Origin: Nemania diffusa | Lineage: Eukaryota > Ascomycota > Sordariomycetes > Xylariales > Xylariaceae | Direction of reading: 5' to 3' | Assembly (NCBI GenBank): GCA_038501195.1 | Contig: JBBPUQ010000013.1 | Span: forward strand, 124,001-188,000 | DNA: 64,000 bases | Part shown: piece after piece, positions 53,651 to 62,566 of the stretch | How the letters are laid out: every line of letters begins with the position of its first letter | Numbering within the stretch: the first letter of the stretch is position 1 | Translations under genes and position numbers: made by a program | The notes under the pieces: generated by a model | Database searches by the model: none | Seen by the model: the letters and a program-made list of their open reading frames with translations, nothing else | What the model was told of the DNA's origin: nothing

Positions 53651-54133
53651 ATGGACATACTGGATTTCATAAACCTTTTAAATGACCTAGGCGCACAAAC
53701 AAGAGAGTTTGAGCTTTCTTTAGATTTATTCTGCAATGATAGTAATTTATCTGATCATACTAAATTACTACAACTTCAGGGCATGCATAGCGAATTATGT
53801 GAGGGATTAAAGAATAGCTGAACTACTCCTATTAAACAACTAAGATTGCACGATACAGAAGAATTAAGAACCTCGCTTTATTACCATCAATTACATGACA
53901 CAGTAGATGCTTATTACAATAGCCCTGAATTAGCCCGAGCTGAGACTTTACTTAAAAATATTAGAAATACCATTATTGATTATCATAAGAAAGGTATTAC
54001 TAATGCTAATTCTTTTAGAATAAACAAGCAAGGTCAATCTATATTAAAAACACATTCTGAAGATTTTAAACACGCTTGAACAATATATAAATATAAATGA
54101 AATAATGTATATAGACTTAACAAGCCAATATAA
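53651..54133 (+). CDS. Hypothetical soluble helical protein
   Basis: 160 codons, intact, from ATG 53651 to TAA 54131. No membrane segment; charged, with Leu and Glu spacing suggesting helices (LLNDLGAQTREFELSLDLF, ARAETLLKNIRNTIIDY). Trp is always TGA, so it is native to this code. Single copy in the window. I do not recognise it. Confidence 0.55.
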
Positions 54134-54480
54134 AGTTATATTTTAGCGGAATTAGGCTTATATGCTTTTAGTTTATTCATACTTATATTAAATATGTATA
54201 TTAGCTGCTGCTTGATATTCGCGGTGTATCCAGGTTAGCTGCTACTGAAGATCGCTTCCTCTTGCAGAATAAGGTTAGTTATTCCAGAATATAAGTCTCT
54301 TTGGACTTATATGTTAAATATATTAAAATAAATGAAGAATCTAAAAATAAAAGAGTGTACTACTAAAAAAGCTCCTGTCAGTAAAAGTATGTCTTAAATA
54401 TTAGAGAATCAAACGTTTACTGGAATATATTTAATATTTATTAAATATAACAAACCCTATTAAGATATATATTATCTTAA
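54134..54480. other. Intergenic, nothing recognised
   Basis: AT-rich, no ORF or tRNA seen. Confidence 0.5.
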
Positions 54481-54566
54481 AGAGAATTGAGTGAGCGGTT
54501 TATACTGATTGTCTTGATTACAATAATGGATTATTTCCATCATGGGTTCGAATCCCATATTCTCTG
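54481..54566 (+). tRNA. trnS: tRNA-Ser (UGA), copy 1
   Basis: AGAGAAT/ATTCTCT perfect. Anticodon arm ATTGT-CTTGATT-ACAAT with TGA, long variable arm, T arm ATGGG-TTCGAAT-CCCAT. Confidence 0.92.
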
Positions 54567-54634
54567 CTATGTTTTATGTCTATTGGACTGCTTCGTAAGC
54601 ATATAAAATTTTTAGTGGTATAAACTATAATGTA

Positions 54635-54701
54635 AAAGTTGTAATTAAAGGAAAAGGTTAGATTATAAGCTGACTATATGAGTTAGAGTCTCATCAACTT
54701 T
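54635..54701 (+). other. tRNA-like element heading cassette copy 2
   Basis: AAAGTTG/CAACTTT acceptor, GTTAG/CTGAC hairpin, T-arm-like ATGAG-TTAGAGT-CTCAT. Confidence 0.6.
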
Positions 54702-54793
54702 TTTAGCGTGACGAGCTAAAATTAATGCTTGATTAAAAAGCGTATAATTTTTAGAGTAAGTTGTACTCTTTTACAATAAATTAATTTAAAATT

Positions 54794-55126
54794 ATGATAA
54801 AATTTTACCCATTTTTTAAGATATCCGAGTTTGGTTATGTTTTCAATTTAAACTCTTTTTCATGTGCTGGTGATTTTAATATTTATTTCTTAGAATTTTT
54901 AAGTGAGTTTTCCATAAATAGGTATAATGTTGATAATATATGTAATATATATTTATTAGAATTTAGTGATATTATTTTTGAAGACCGCGTAGAGATACCT
55001 TTTATATATCCGTATGTAGATAAGTCATTATCATTTAACCATATATATGAATTATACTATTTATCAAATAATTCTAATTTTATTTATTTATATCTAGATT
55101 GTATAAAACTTCCCGTTTGCCGTTAG
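54794..55126 (+). CDS. Cassette ORF A, copy 2 (hypothetical)
   Basis: 110 codons, intact but the most diverged copy. Keeps DFNIYFLEFLSEF, CNIYLLEFSDI, IPF.YPYVDKSLSFNHIYELY. The C terminus differs (IKLPVCR). Confidence 0.6.
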   Translation: MIKFYPFFKISEFGYVFNLNSFSCAGDFNIYFLEFLSEFSINRYNVDNICNIYLLEFSDIIFEDRVEIPFIYPYVDKSLSFNHIYELYYLSNNSNFIYLYLDCIKLPVCR

Positions 55127-55232
55127 CTGTTTTTCACATGTTTGCAGGAAAACTTTATTTTAGAAATAGTTCGTTCATATTTCTTTATTAAGAAAATTTG
55201 TTTCTTTTTACATTATTAAAAAAAAATAAGAA

Positions 55233-55757
55233 ATGTTTAGGTTTAAAAAATTTTACAGGGTTTTTACTACCTGAGTGTCAAAGTGGGCCGCAGCGAAGCA
55301 GGGAGGAATCTTTAACAAGCGTAATCTTGTTAAGGTTTTAATTATTTTTATGGTTGGTTTTAGCTCTAGAATAATGGTTAACCATTATTTTGATCTTAAT
55401 GTTTTTGCCGATTGTTTTAGCTTTATTTCTATTACTTATTACTTTTGAATGGCCACCTTTGTTGTATCAGTTAACCGTTTGGTTGAAGTTTTTGACTTCT
55501 CTCAATTTGTAGATTTTTTATCCTTTGAGATTATCAAACCTTTTATCGCTATATGGGGACAGTTCACTCATCATTTAACTAAATTTTTATCTAATTTATG
55601 AAAACCTCTTTTATTTCAACCTCATGATTATAAAGGAAAAGGTAAAGAAATTATGTCTGATTTTAGTGGGAGAAATGTTGTGATTATTAAATTCGGTAAG
55701 GATATTAACTCTCAAACTGGTTCAGGTTATTTTAATTCTACACGTAACAGGGGTTAA
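55233..55757 (+). pseudogene. Cassette ORF B, copy 2, truncated
   Basis: MFRFKKFYRVFTT through IFNKRNLVKVLIIFMVGF, NHYFDLNVFADCFSF and WGQFTHHLTKFLSNLW to GSGYFNSTRNRG, TAA 55755. Copy 3 continues for about 100 residues past NSTRN. Here a GIY-YIG gene takes over, so it lost its C-terminal half to that insertion. Confidence 0.7.
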
Positions 55758-56717
55758 ATCTTATTTTAATGTCGCGGCGCGGGAAATTAAAGCCCTTATT
55801 TTTAAAGAAAATAAAAATAAGAGTGGTATTTATAGATGAACTAACTTAATTAATAATAAGTACTACATAGGGTCAGCTACAAAATTAAACAAAAGATTAT
55901 CTCACTATTATTGTATAAATTTAAAAAATATTAAATATCGAAGTTTAATAAAGAACGCTATACTTAAATATAAAATTAATAACTTTAGCTTAGATATATT
56001 AGAGTATTGCAACAAAGATATCTTAAAAAAAGAGAGCAAGACTATATAGATACTTTGAAGCCTGAATATAATATTTTAAAAATAGCAGGCTCACGTTTAG
56101 GGCATAAGCTTTCTGAAGAAACTAAATTTAAACTAAGTAAAATTAAAATGGGTAGTAATCACCACCAGTATGGTAAGCCTCATTCTAAAGAAACCATCAA
56201 AAAGCTGGTTGAATTTTATAAATATAATAAAATGACACTTAAAGCCAAAAATAGATTAGCTTTAACTTATAAAGGTGTCTTAGTTAAGATTTTCGATAAT
56301 TCAAATAATCTAGTAAATAAATTTTCTACTATTAAAGAAACAGCCAAACATTCAGGGGTTAGTCTGAGGTTTTTATGTAAATATATAGATAAGGATCAAA
56401 AATTTAAAGGGTTTATTCTTAAATCTGAATTTAAAAGTAAAAACGATGGAGTAAGTTCACGTTTAGGTCATAAATTAACTAATAAGACTAAGCAATCTAT
56501 AAGTAATGCTTTAAAAAATCGGTTAAAAAAATTGTTACCTATAAAAGTTACTAATGTAGAAACAAATAGCAGTAGCTATTTTGCAAATAATTTAGAAGCC
56601 TCTAAATATTTAGAAGTAAGTGTATCTACACTAATAAGATATAAAAGTAAAAAGAAAATGCTTAATCAAAAATATTTAATTAGCAATAATATAAGTAATA
56701 ATAAGAGTTATAAATAA
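55758..56717 (+). pseudogene. GIY-YIG homing endonuclease inserted in ORF B, one frameshift
   Basis: KSYFNVAAREIKALIFKENKNKSGIYRW (about 55745-55840), KYYIGSATKL, AILKYKINNFSLDILEYC. A seven-A run at about 56026 then moves the frame. From 56007 frame 3 continues KREQDYIDTLKPEYNILK, NHHQYGKPHSKET, and two helix-turn-helix-like repeats to TAA 56715. A small GC insert (GTCGCGGCGCGGG, 55773) lies near its head. Confidence 0.75.
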
Positions 56718-56761
56718 TATTTAAATAAATAATATGTTTATTTATATTATCTTTGTATTAA

Positions 56762-56847
56762 AGAGAATTGTGTGAGTGGCCTATACAGACTGTCTTGAGT
56801 ATAGTTATGGATAATCTCCATCATGGGTTCGAATCCCATATTCTCTG
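56762..56847 (+). tRNA. trnS: tRNA-Ser (UGA), copy 2
   Basis: AGAGAAT/ATTCTCT perfect. ACTGT-CTTGAGT-ATAGT with TGA, T arm identical to copy 1. The variable arm and D arm differ slightly. Which copy is used is unknown. Confidence 0.85.
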
Positions 56848-56858
56848 TAATGTTTAAT

Positions 56859-56966
56859 CCCAGTGGGTGCGGCATGCGAAGCTGCCGCGGGGTCCCACAG
56901 GTTCCAGCCGCCTTAAAGGATAAAATTAATTAATATATTAATTAATTTTGCAGGCGGCCGGAACTA
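56859..56966 (+). repeat. Double-hairpin element, copy 4 (short form)
   Basis: Almost identical to 26438-26545, both hairpins. Sits between trnS and trnR. Confidence 0.88.
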
Positions 56967-56990
56967 TATTTTTTTAATTAAATATAGTAA

Positions 56991-57063
56991 ATTCTCATTA
57001 GCTCAAAGGTAGAGCAAAATACTTCTAATATTTTGATTTTAGTTCGAATCTAAAATGAGAATC
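56991..57063 (+). tRNA. trnR: tRNA-Arg (UCU)
   Basis: ATTCTCA/TGAGAAT perfect. Anticodon loop CTTCTAA (TCT) on an AATA/TATT stem, T arm TTTAG-TTCGAAT-CTAAA. Confidence 0.92.
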
Positions 57064-57319
57064 TTTACATTGATAAAATCCAAGTATTTTGTGCTGTATA
57101 CTGCAAAAAAGTTCCTACTACGTAGCGTGCCTTAATTAATAAAAAAAAAATAAATAATATATTATATAATAGATTTATCGTTTATCCTTCGATTAATTGG
57201 AAAACGGATTAGGCCCGGTAGGTTTGGCGCTGTAATAGGATACAGACTAATTACGATAGTAAAAAAGAAGCGACCTTAATCGTCTACTATGTTGATGTGA
57301 TATAAACTATATATATGCA
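57064..57319. other. Intergenic, nothing recognised
   Basis: AT-rich with a short CTACTACGTAGCGTG hairpin near 57116. No gene. Confidence 0.45.
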
Positions 57320-57397
57320 AAAGTTGTATTAAGTGTAAATGGTTAGAGTTTTAAGCTTACAACATGAGCAAGGATCTCATATCCTCTCATCAACTTT
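57320..57397 (+). other. tRNA-like element heading a GIY-YIG fragment
   Basis: AAAGTTG/CAACTTT acceptor, TTAGAGTTTTAAGCTTA hairpin, an enlarged T-arm region with CATGAG..CTCAT. Confidence 0.55.
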
Positions 57398-57468
57398 TAG
57401 GGTAAATAACTTAGTATAGTTTTAGGTTAATTCGTACTATTTTTTGTACTTTTAATAGTAATTTAAAT

Positions 57469-57816
57469 ATGATTAAAAATATAAAAGACGTAACACCTTT
57501 TAAATCTTAATTTAAAGCAAGTGAACTTAAAGCTATTATCTTTAAATAAAATAAAAATAAAAGCGGAATTTATAGATGAACTAACTTAATTAATAATAAG
57601 AGTTATATAGGGTCTTCTGTAAAATTAAACAAAAGATTAGATTTTTACTATTCTTTAAATGTATATAGAATTACTTACCGAAGTTTTATAAAGAACGCTA
57701 TACTTAAATATAAATTGTCTAAAGCTTATGATATACCAGAAAGTACTTTAATTAGGTACATAAAAACAGGAAAATTATATAAAGATAAATATAATTTTCG
57801 TAAAAACAGACCATAG
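57469..57816 (+). pseudogene. GIY-YIG endonuclease with internal deletion
   Basis: MIKNIKDVTPFKS, stop, FKASELKAIIF, stop, NKNKSGIYRWTNL, SYIGSSVKL. It then jumps from AILKYKLS straight to KAYDIPESTLIRYIKTGKLYK, having lost the middle of the protein. Ends at TAG 57814. A recombinational deletion derivative of the 37614 type. Confidence 0.8.
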
Positions 57817-57864
57817 TTTAATAGAAAAATACATTGTTTGGGGCAACGTGATCCGAGTGCAAGT
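57812..57864 (+). pseudogene. Truncated trnP (UGG)
   Basis: CAGACCATAGTTTAATAG and CATTG-TTTGGGG-CAACG with TGG, then ATCCGAGTGCAAG; the 3' acceptor strand is missing. Another, more decayed trnP 5' part is at 58995-59045. Confidence 0.65.
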
Positions 57865-57868
57865 TAAA

Positions 57869-57944
57869 AAAGTTGTAATTTAATAGGGAAAATGGATGGA
57901 ATCTAGTGATTCTAGTTTATATGAGTTCAAACCTCATCAACTTT
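57869..57944 (+). other. tRNA-like element heading a GIY-YIG gene
   Basis: AAAGTTG/CAACTTT, GAATC/GATTC hairpin, T-arm ATGAG-TTCAAAC-CTCAT. Confidence 0.6.
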
Positions 57945-58005
57945 TAAGTAAATTATCTGGTATCTAGGTAATTCGTACTATTTTTGTACTTTATAATAAA
58001 AAAAA
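57945..58005 (+). promoter_or_regulatory. Shared leader
   Basis: TAAGTAAATTATCTGGTATCTAGGTAATTCGTACTATTTTTG before ATG 58006, as before ORF A copies 1 and 3. Confidence 0.5.
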
Positions 58006-58986
58006 ATGTTTAAAAATATAAATAGCATAATACCTGTTAGATCTTATCTTAAAGTAAGTGAACTTAAAGTTATTATCTCAAAAGAAAATAAAAATAAATC
58101 TGGAATTTATAGATGAACTAACTTAATTAATAATAAGAGTTATATAGGATCTTCTGTGAGATTAAACAGAAGATTTTCTCAATATTATTATTTAAATAAA
58201 ATAATATTTAAAGATAGTAGTGTCATAGTGAACGCTATGCTAAAATATAGTTTATGTAATTTTAGTTTAGATATACTGGAATATTGTGAACCTGTCTTTT
58301 TATTAAAAAGAGAGCAATACTATCTAGATACTTTGAAGCCTGAATATAATATTTTAAAAATTGCGGGTTCATCACTGGGTTATAAACATAGAGAAGAAAC
58401 TATAATAAAATTGAAAGAAATAGCTAAAAAAATAAATCGTACAGGTCTCAATAACCATATGTATGGTAAGCATCATTCGGAAGAATCTAAGCTTGAAATT
58501 AGTGCCAGTCTTAAAAAAACCTATAGAGTTGAAGGCCTTAATCGTTATCGATTAGGTAAGCAATTGTCAATAGAAACTCGAAAAAAAATATCAGAATCTT
58601 TAAAAAATAGTGGGTATAAAATGACACTTGAAAATAAGAGAAGAATATCTTTAGTAAATTCGGGTTTTATCATAAAAGTTTATAGTAATTCAAATAAAAT
58701 TTATGAGTTTCCTAGTATTAGAAAAACTGCAAGTCATTTTAAGGTTAGCACAAGTTTTTTACGATCTTATTTATATAATAATAAAGATTACAAAGGTTTT
58801 ACTTTTACCTTTGAAATTAAAAATAATAGAGCAGGTATTTATGACTATAAAAATAAGTTAATTAAGGTATTTGACAACCCTCTACAAATATCAAAAGCTT
58901 ACGATATACCTAAAACTACTTTATATAGATACATGAAAACAGGTAAATTATATAAAAAGAAATATTATTTCCGTAAAATAGATTAA
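58006..58986 (+). CDS. GIY-YIG homing endonuclease, free-standing
   Basis: 326 codons, intact. MFKNINSIIPVRSYLKVSELKVI, KSGIYRWTNLINNKSYIGSS, AMLKYSLCNFSLDILEYC, KREQYYLDTLKPEYNILK, LGYKHREET, MYGKHHSEESK. Then helix-turn-helix-like repeats (FPSIRKTASHFKVSTSFL; IKVFDNPLQISKAYDIPKTT). Preceded by a tRNA-like element and shared leader. The best candidate for an active enzyme of this family here. Confidence 0.85.
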
Positions 58987-59095
58987 TTATTATACGGACC
59001 ATAATTTTATAGTAGAGTTCTTTGGAGGAAAGGTGTTCTGTTTCGCAGTGAGTAAAAAATAATTAGTGATATAAAGTAATGTTTATCACTTAAAA

Positions 59096-59171
59096 AAAGT
59101 TGTAATTTAATAGAAAAAATGAACAGAATTTATAGATTCTAGTTTATATGAGTTTAAGCCTCATCAACTTT
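59096..59171 (+). other. tRNA-like element heading cassette copy 3
   Basis: AAAGTTG/CAACTTT, AGAAT/ATTCT hairpin, T-arm ATGAG-TTTAAGC-CTCAT. Confidence 0.62.
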
Positions 59172-59231
59172 TTAAGTAAATTACTTAGTATTTAGGTAAT
59201 TCGTACTATTTTTTATTATAATAATTTAAAT
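59172..59231 (+). promoter_or_regulatory. Shared leader before ORF A3
   Basis: TTAAGTAAATTACTTAGTATTTAGGTAATTCGTACTATTTTTTATTATAATAATTT, nearly the same as 34345-34404. Confidence 0.5.
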
Positions 59232-59585
59232 ATGTTGAATTTTTTAGAAGCAAACAATTTTATTTGGGTTAGAAGGGATTGCTGTTTTATAAATTTAGAT
59301 TTATTTTTAGGGGCTGAAGATTTTAATATTAGTTTATTAGAATTTTTAGGTGAGCACTGTAAAGCAAAGAAAATAAGGGGTAGTGAATGTGATATATATT
59401 TATTAGAGTTTAATGATATTCTATTATCAGATGAAGATCTTACAGACATTTTTAAGGATGATCGTATAATTATACCTTTTTTATATCCATATGTAGATAA
59501 TGCATTATCTTTTAATCATATATTTGAATTGTATTTATATGTGTATAATATAAATTGTATTTATTTATGTATTAAAAAAATATAA
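59232..59585 (+). CDS. Cassette ORF A, copy 3 (hypothetical)
   Basis: 117 codons, intact. MLNFLEANNFIWVRRDCCF, LFLGAEDFNISLLEFLGEHC, CDIYLLEFNDILLSDED, IPFLYPYVDNALSFNHIFELYLY, ending INCIYLCIKKI. Differences from copy 1 are scattered and mostly conservative. No recognised family. Confidence 0.65.
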   Translation: MLNFLEANNFIWVRRDCCFINLDLFLGAEDFNISLLEFLGEHCKAKKIRGSECDIYLLEFNDILLSDEDLTDIFKDDRIIIPFLYPYVDNALSFNHIFELYLYVYNINCIYLCIKKI

Positions 59586-59707
59586 TTTAATGTTAAGGAA
59601 TATACAAATATTAAGCAATAACGTGCCCCGAATTGTTTGAAAATAATGTTTCATTTTTTAAATTAGGAAATAACGTTTCATTTTATTTAATAAAAAAAAA
59701 AGAAAAA

Positions 59708-60523
59708 ATGTTTATGTTTAAAAAATTTTATAGGGTTTTTACTATCTTAATCTTAAAGTGGGTTGCATCGAAGCAGGGGAGAATCTTTAACAAGCGTAAT
59801 CTTGTTAAGGTTTTAACTATTTTTATGGTTGGTTTTAGCTCTAGAATAATGGTTAACCATTATTTTGATCTTAATGTTTTTGCCGATTGTTTTAGCTTTA
59901 TTTCTATTACTTATTACTTTTGAATGGCTACCTTTGTTGTTTTAGTTAATCATTTGGTTGAAGTTTTTGACTTCTCTCAATTTGTAGATTTTTTATCTTT
60001 TGATCTTATTAAACCTTTTATCGTAACGTGAGGACAGTTCACTCATCATTTAAATAATTTTTTATTGCCTGCAATCTCCAAATGAATTGATTATTGATGA
60101 AAACCTACTTTATTTCAACCTGGTTACTGGAGAGGAGGTAAGAGGGTTGAAACTATTAAATTTAGTATGGATATTAATTCTCAAACTGGTTCAGGTTATT
60201 TTAATTCTACACGTAACAGTGCTGGTGTTCCATCCCATAATTTTTACGAGGTTGAATCTAATAGAGGTAATAGAGATTGAGTGCTATATGATACTAAAAG
60301 TAGCAATAGTTTTAATACACCTAGTACTATGACTCCACTTTTTCAATCACAAAATAATTTACCTCAGCAAAGCAGTAATTTACCTGAACAAGAATGAGCT
60401 ATTTGAGCCCAAGTAGGCCCAGCCGTGGATAGTCAAACTGAAACTCGCAATCAATTAAGAAGTTCTAATTTACAATGTATTCCTCGTAATTCGAGGGATT
60501 CAAGTGTTTATAGCTATTACTAA
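59708..60523 (+). CDS. Cassette ORF B, copy 3: membrane protein with Ser/Asn/Gln-rich tail
   Basis: 271 codons in code 4. Basic start (FMFKKFYRVFTI), hydrophobic helices (VLTIFMVGFSSRIMV; CFSFISITYYFWMATFVVLV), the FTHHLNNFLLPAIS segment, then GYWRGGKRVETIKF, a low-complexity region (residues about 165-240) and WAIWAQVGPAVDSQ. It ends SSVYSYY at TAA 60521. In copy 1 the frame joins what is here ORF C, so B and C were probably one gene and this stop follows a small indel near 60515. No family recognised. Confidence 0.6.
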
Positions 60524-60911
60524 TGATACAACTCATTCAACTAAAGAAATGAGCCGCCCTTATTCAGAAGGTACTTTGAGAGAGCATCAATTTAAATTGT
60601 CTAATTTAGATTATGTAAATAATCAACAACAGATTATTCATAAAAAAATTCGTGAACTAGATATGTGCAGTCATTCTAGTCAGGCTAATCGTTTTTCTGT
60701 AAGTAGAGAGGATTTAAAAGATAAAGTAATAAATAGAGCAAAAGAGAAATATAGCAAAATACATGAAGAAATAAGAGGACATAAGTCTGCTATAAATAAT
60801 GATTTATCTAGGTTTTTTAGCTTAAATGGAAAGAGCTACGTAGAAGGAGGTGGCTGAAGAAAAGGTGGGAGAGATGTAGTTCGTTATTATGAATCTAAAG
60901 AGTATAAGTAA
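60504..60911 (+). CDS. Cassette ORF C, copy 3: charged helical protein, probable continuation of ORF B
   Basis: Open in frame 3 from about 60504 to TAA 60909. TNDTTHSTKEMSRPYSEGT, a helical Lys/Glu/Gln-rich middle (NNQQQIIHKKIRELD; VINRAKEKYSKIHEEIRGHK), then LSRFFSLNGKSYVE and WRKGGRDVVRYYESKEYK. First ATG is 60546. It overlaps the end of ORF B in another frame; copy 1 shows the two connected. Confidence 0.55.
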
Positions 60912-61052
60912 GAGGACGTGAATCTGCTGTACAACTTAGATATCGGATTAATAGAGTTTTCATATAGCTGGAGATAGGTTAGTCTAGCCTTAAGGTTTTT
61001 ATAAATCTAAAATTGTAATTCGAGATATTTTTTGTTTAATAATTAGTATACC

Positions 61053-61589
61053 ATGTTTTATATAGATAAGTATTTAGCTACCTTCATGAAAATATTTAAT
61101 AAAGATAATTTAATCCATTATACTGTGATAATTTATTGTTATATTGTTGCAGTGTTTTTATTTATTTTATGTTTGTATTTTTTTTTTTACATCTATGAAC
61201 CTTCGGTAGAATTACAATTTTCGCACTATTATTTAGATACCAGTGTTTATAAGTTAAATCTTTGTATAAATAATTTCGATTATATTAGTTCACCTAGCGA
61301 TAATTGGTATATCCGATTTGCCAATTTTTTAATTAATAGCGAGAGAGTTTACACGGTACCTAGAGATAATTATTTATTCTTAAATAATTATAATAACCAC
61401 TTGTATACTTTCCCTGTCGCGAATAATAGGATTTCAGATCCATCGACTACTTTAAATCTATTAGATTTAAGGTTAAAATTAGAGGAAGAATGTAAATTAA
61501 GATTAAAAAGGGACTATCAAATGGAGTTAAAAGAATATAGATTATCTCTTGTTAAGTACATAGAAGAAGGTTTAAAAGAGATATGTTAA
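61053..61589 (+). CDS. Cassette ORF D, copy 3: single-helix membrane protein
   Basis: 178 codons, intact. MFYIDKYLATFMKIFNKDNL, one strong membrane helix (TVIIYCYIVAVFLFILCLYFFF, about residues 28-50), a domain with LNLCINNFDYISSPSDNWYIRFANFLINSE, and a C-terminal charged coiled coil (LDLRLKLEEECKLRLKRDY..). The plan suggests a protein anchored in the inner membrane. Unrecognised. Confidence 0.65.
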   Translation: MFYIDKYLATFMKIFNKDNLIHYTVIIYCYIVAVFLFILCLYFFFYIYEPSVELQFSHYYLDTSVYKLNLCINNFDYISSPSDNWYIRFANFLINSERVYTVPRDNYLFLNNYNNHLYTFPVANNRISDPSTTLNLLDLRLKLEEECKLRLKRDYQMELKEYRLSLVKYIEEGLKEIC

Positions 61590-61775
61590 TACTGATAAGT
61601 AATAGATATAGAGGTAATATATTTATAGATATTTATATCGCAAAGCGGTGGAGGGAGGGTAAAGATAATATAGAGAATTACGTCTCATTTTTTTTTTTAA
61701 TTACATAAATACAAATACATGAAAAATAACAAAAGAAATTTAAATTTAATACTTAAACCGCCGAATCAATAATAT

Positions 61776-62443
61776 TCCTAGGACTGCTTTAATTAATGGA
61801 CTTGAAAGAGAGATAGTTTATAAACCATCTTTTAGAAAAGATGTATATAATATTAATGAATTTACATTTTCTATTGGCCCTACGGATACGCTCTTAGTAA
61901 CCGCAGTAAATAAAAGCGCATTTATGACTAAGCTGAATGAACCTATAAACGCTATAGGGAAAATGATGGTATTTAGTAGCATCGAATTCTTTAAATTAGA
62001 TGAATTATATCTTAATAATAATACATTTAGGATTTACTTCAACTGTAGTTTTGTCTATAAATCTACGGGAAGATTTAAAAGAAGAAGTCTTTCAAATAAA
62101 AGAAGGAATTTCAGTTACTTACGTTGAAATGGGTATTCACTATTTTATAAAAATGTTGAATGAAAATCCCGCGCGTTTTTTTATTTTAAATAAGAAAACT
62201 TTATATATATTTAGAGATAGTACTTATTCAGATATAAGTACTATATTAAGTTCTATAGGGTCGGAAGGTTTAAACCTAGTAAGAGGATCTAATCAAAAGT
62301 CTCATGTAATGAGTACATTAGAATTAAGATTTTTTTTCTATTTACTAGCTCTTAAGGGGGATAATTACAAATCTATTATGAAGTTAAATAGTTTTGATGT
62401 TTTACCTAAATTAAGATATTTACCATCCTATAGAATTAAGTAA
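61776..62443 (+). pseudogene. Cassette ORF E, copy 3, one frameshift
   Basis: NRRINNIPRTALINGLERE, INEFTFSIGPTDTLLV, INAIGKMMVFSSIEFFKLDELYL in frame 3. A base inserted near 62020 then shifts to HLGFTSTVVLSINLREDLKEEV, VTYVEMGIHYFIKMLNENP, SIGSEGLNLVRGSNQKSHVMS, and SFDVLPKLRYLPSYRIK at TAA 62441. Unlike copy 1 it has no insertion, so it shows the uninterrupted 3' part. No clear start codon. Confidence 0.62.
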
Positions 62444-62495
62444 ATTCGGCAAATAATTTAAAGTATAAAAATTTATTTAATTAATTTTTATATAA

Positions 62496-62566
62496 CAGAC
62501 CATAGTTTAACAGTAAAATTCGTTGTTAGGGGCAGCGGGTTCCGAGTGCAAATCTCGGTGGTCTGA
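62496..62566 (+). tRNA. trnP: tRNA-Pro-like gene, anticodon reads AGG
   Basis: CAGACCA/TGGTCTG perfect. CGTTG/CAGCG stem with loop TTAGGGG, T arm CCGAG-TGCAAAT-CTCGG. The related fragment at 57812 has UGG, as expected for mitochondria. Position before rnl fits trnP. Confidence 0.8.

Noticed and set aside
60087..60332. ORF in frame 3 inside cassette ORF B copy 3
   Set aside because: Overlaps the conserved frame 2 ORF, and the frame is not kept in copies 1 and 2.
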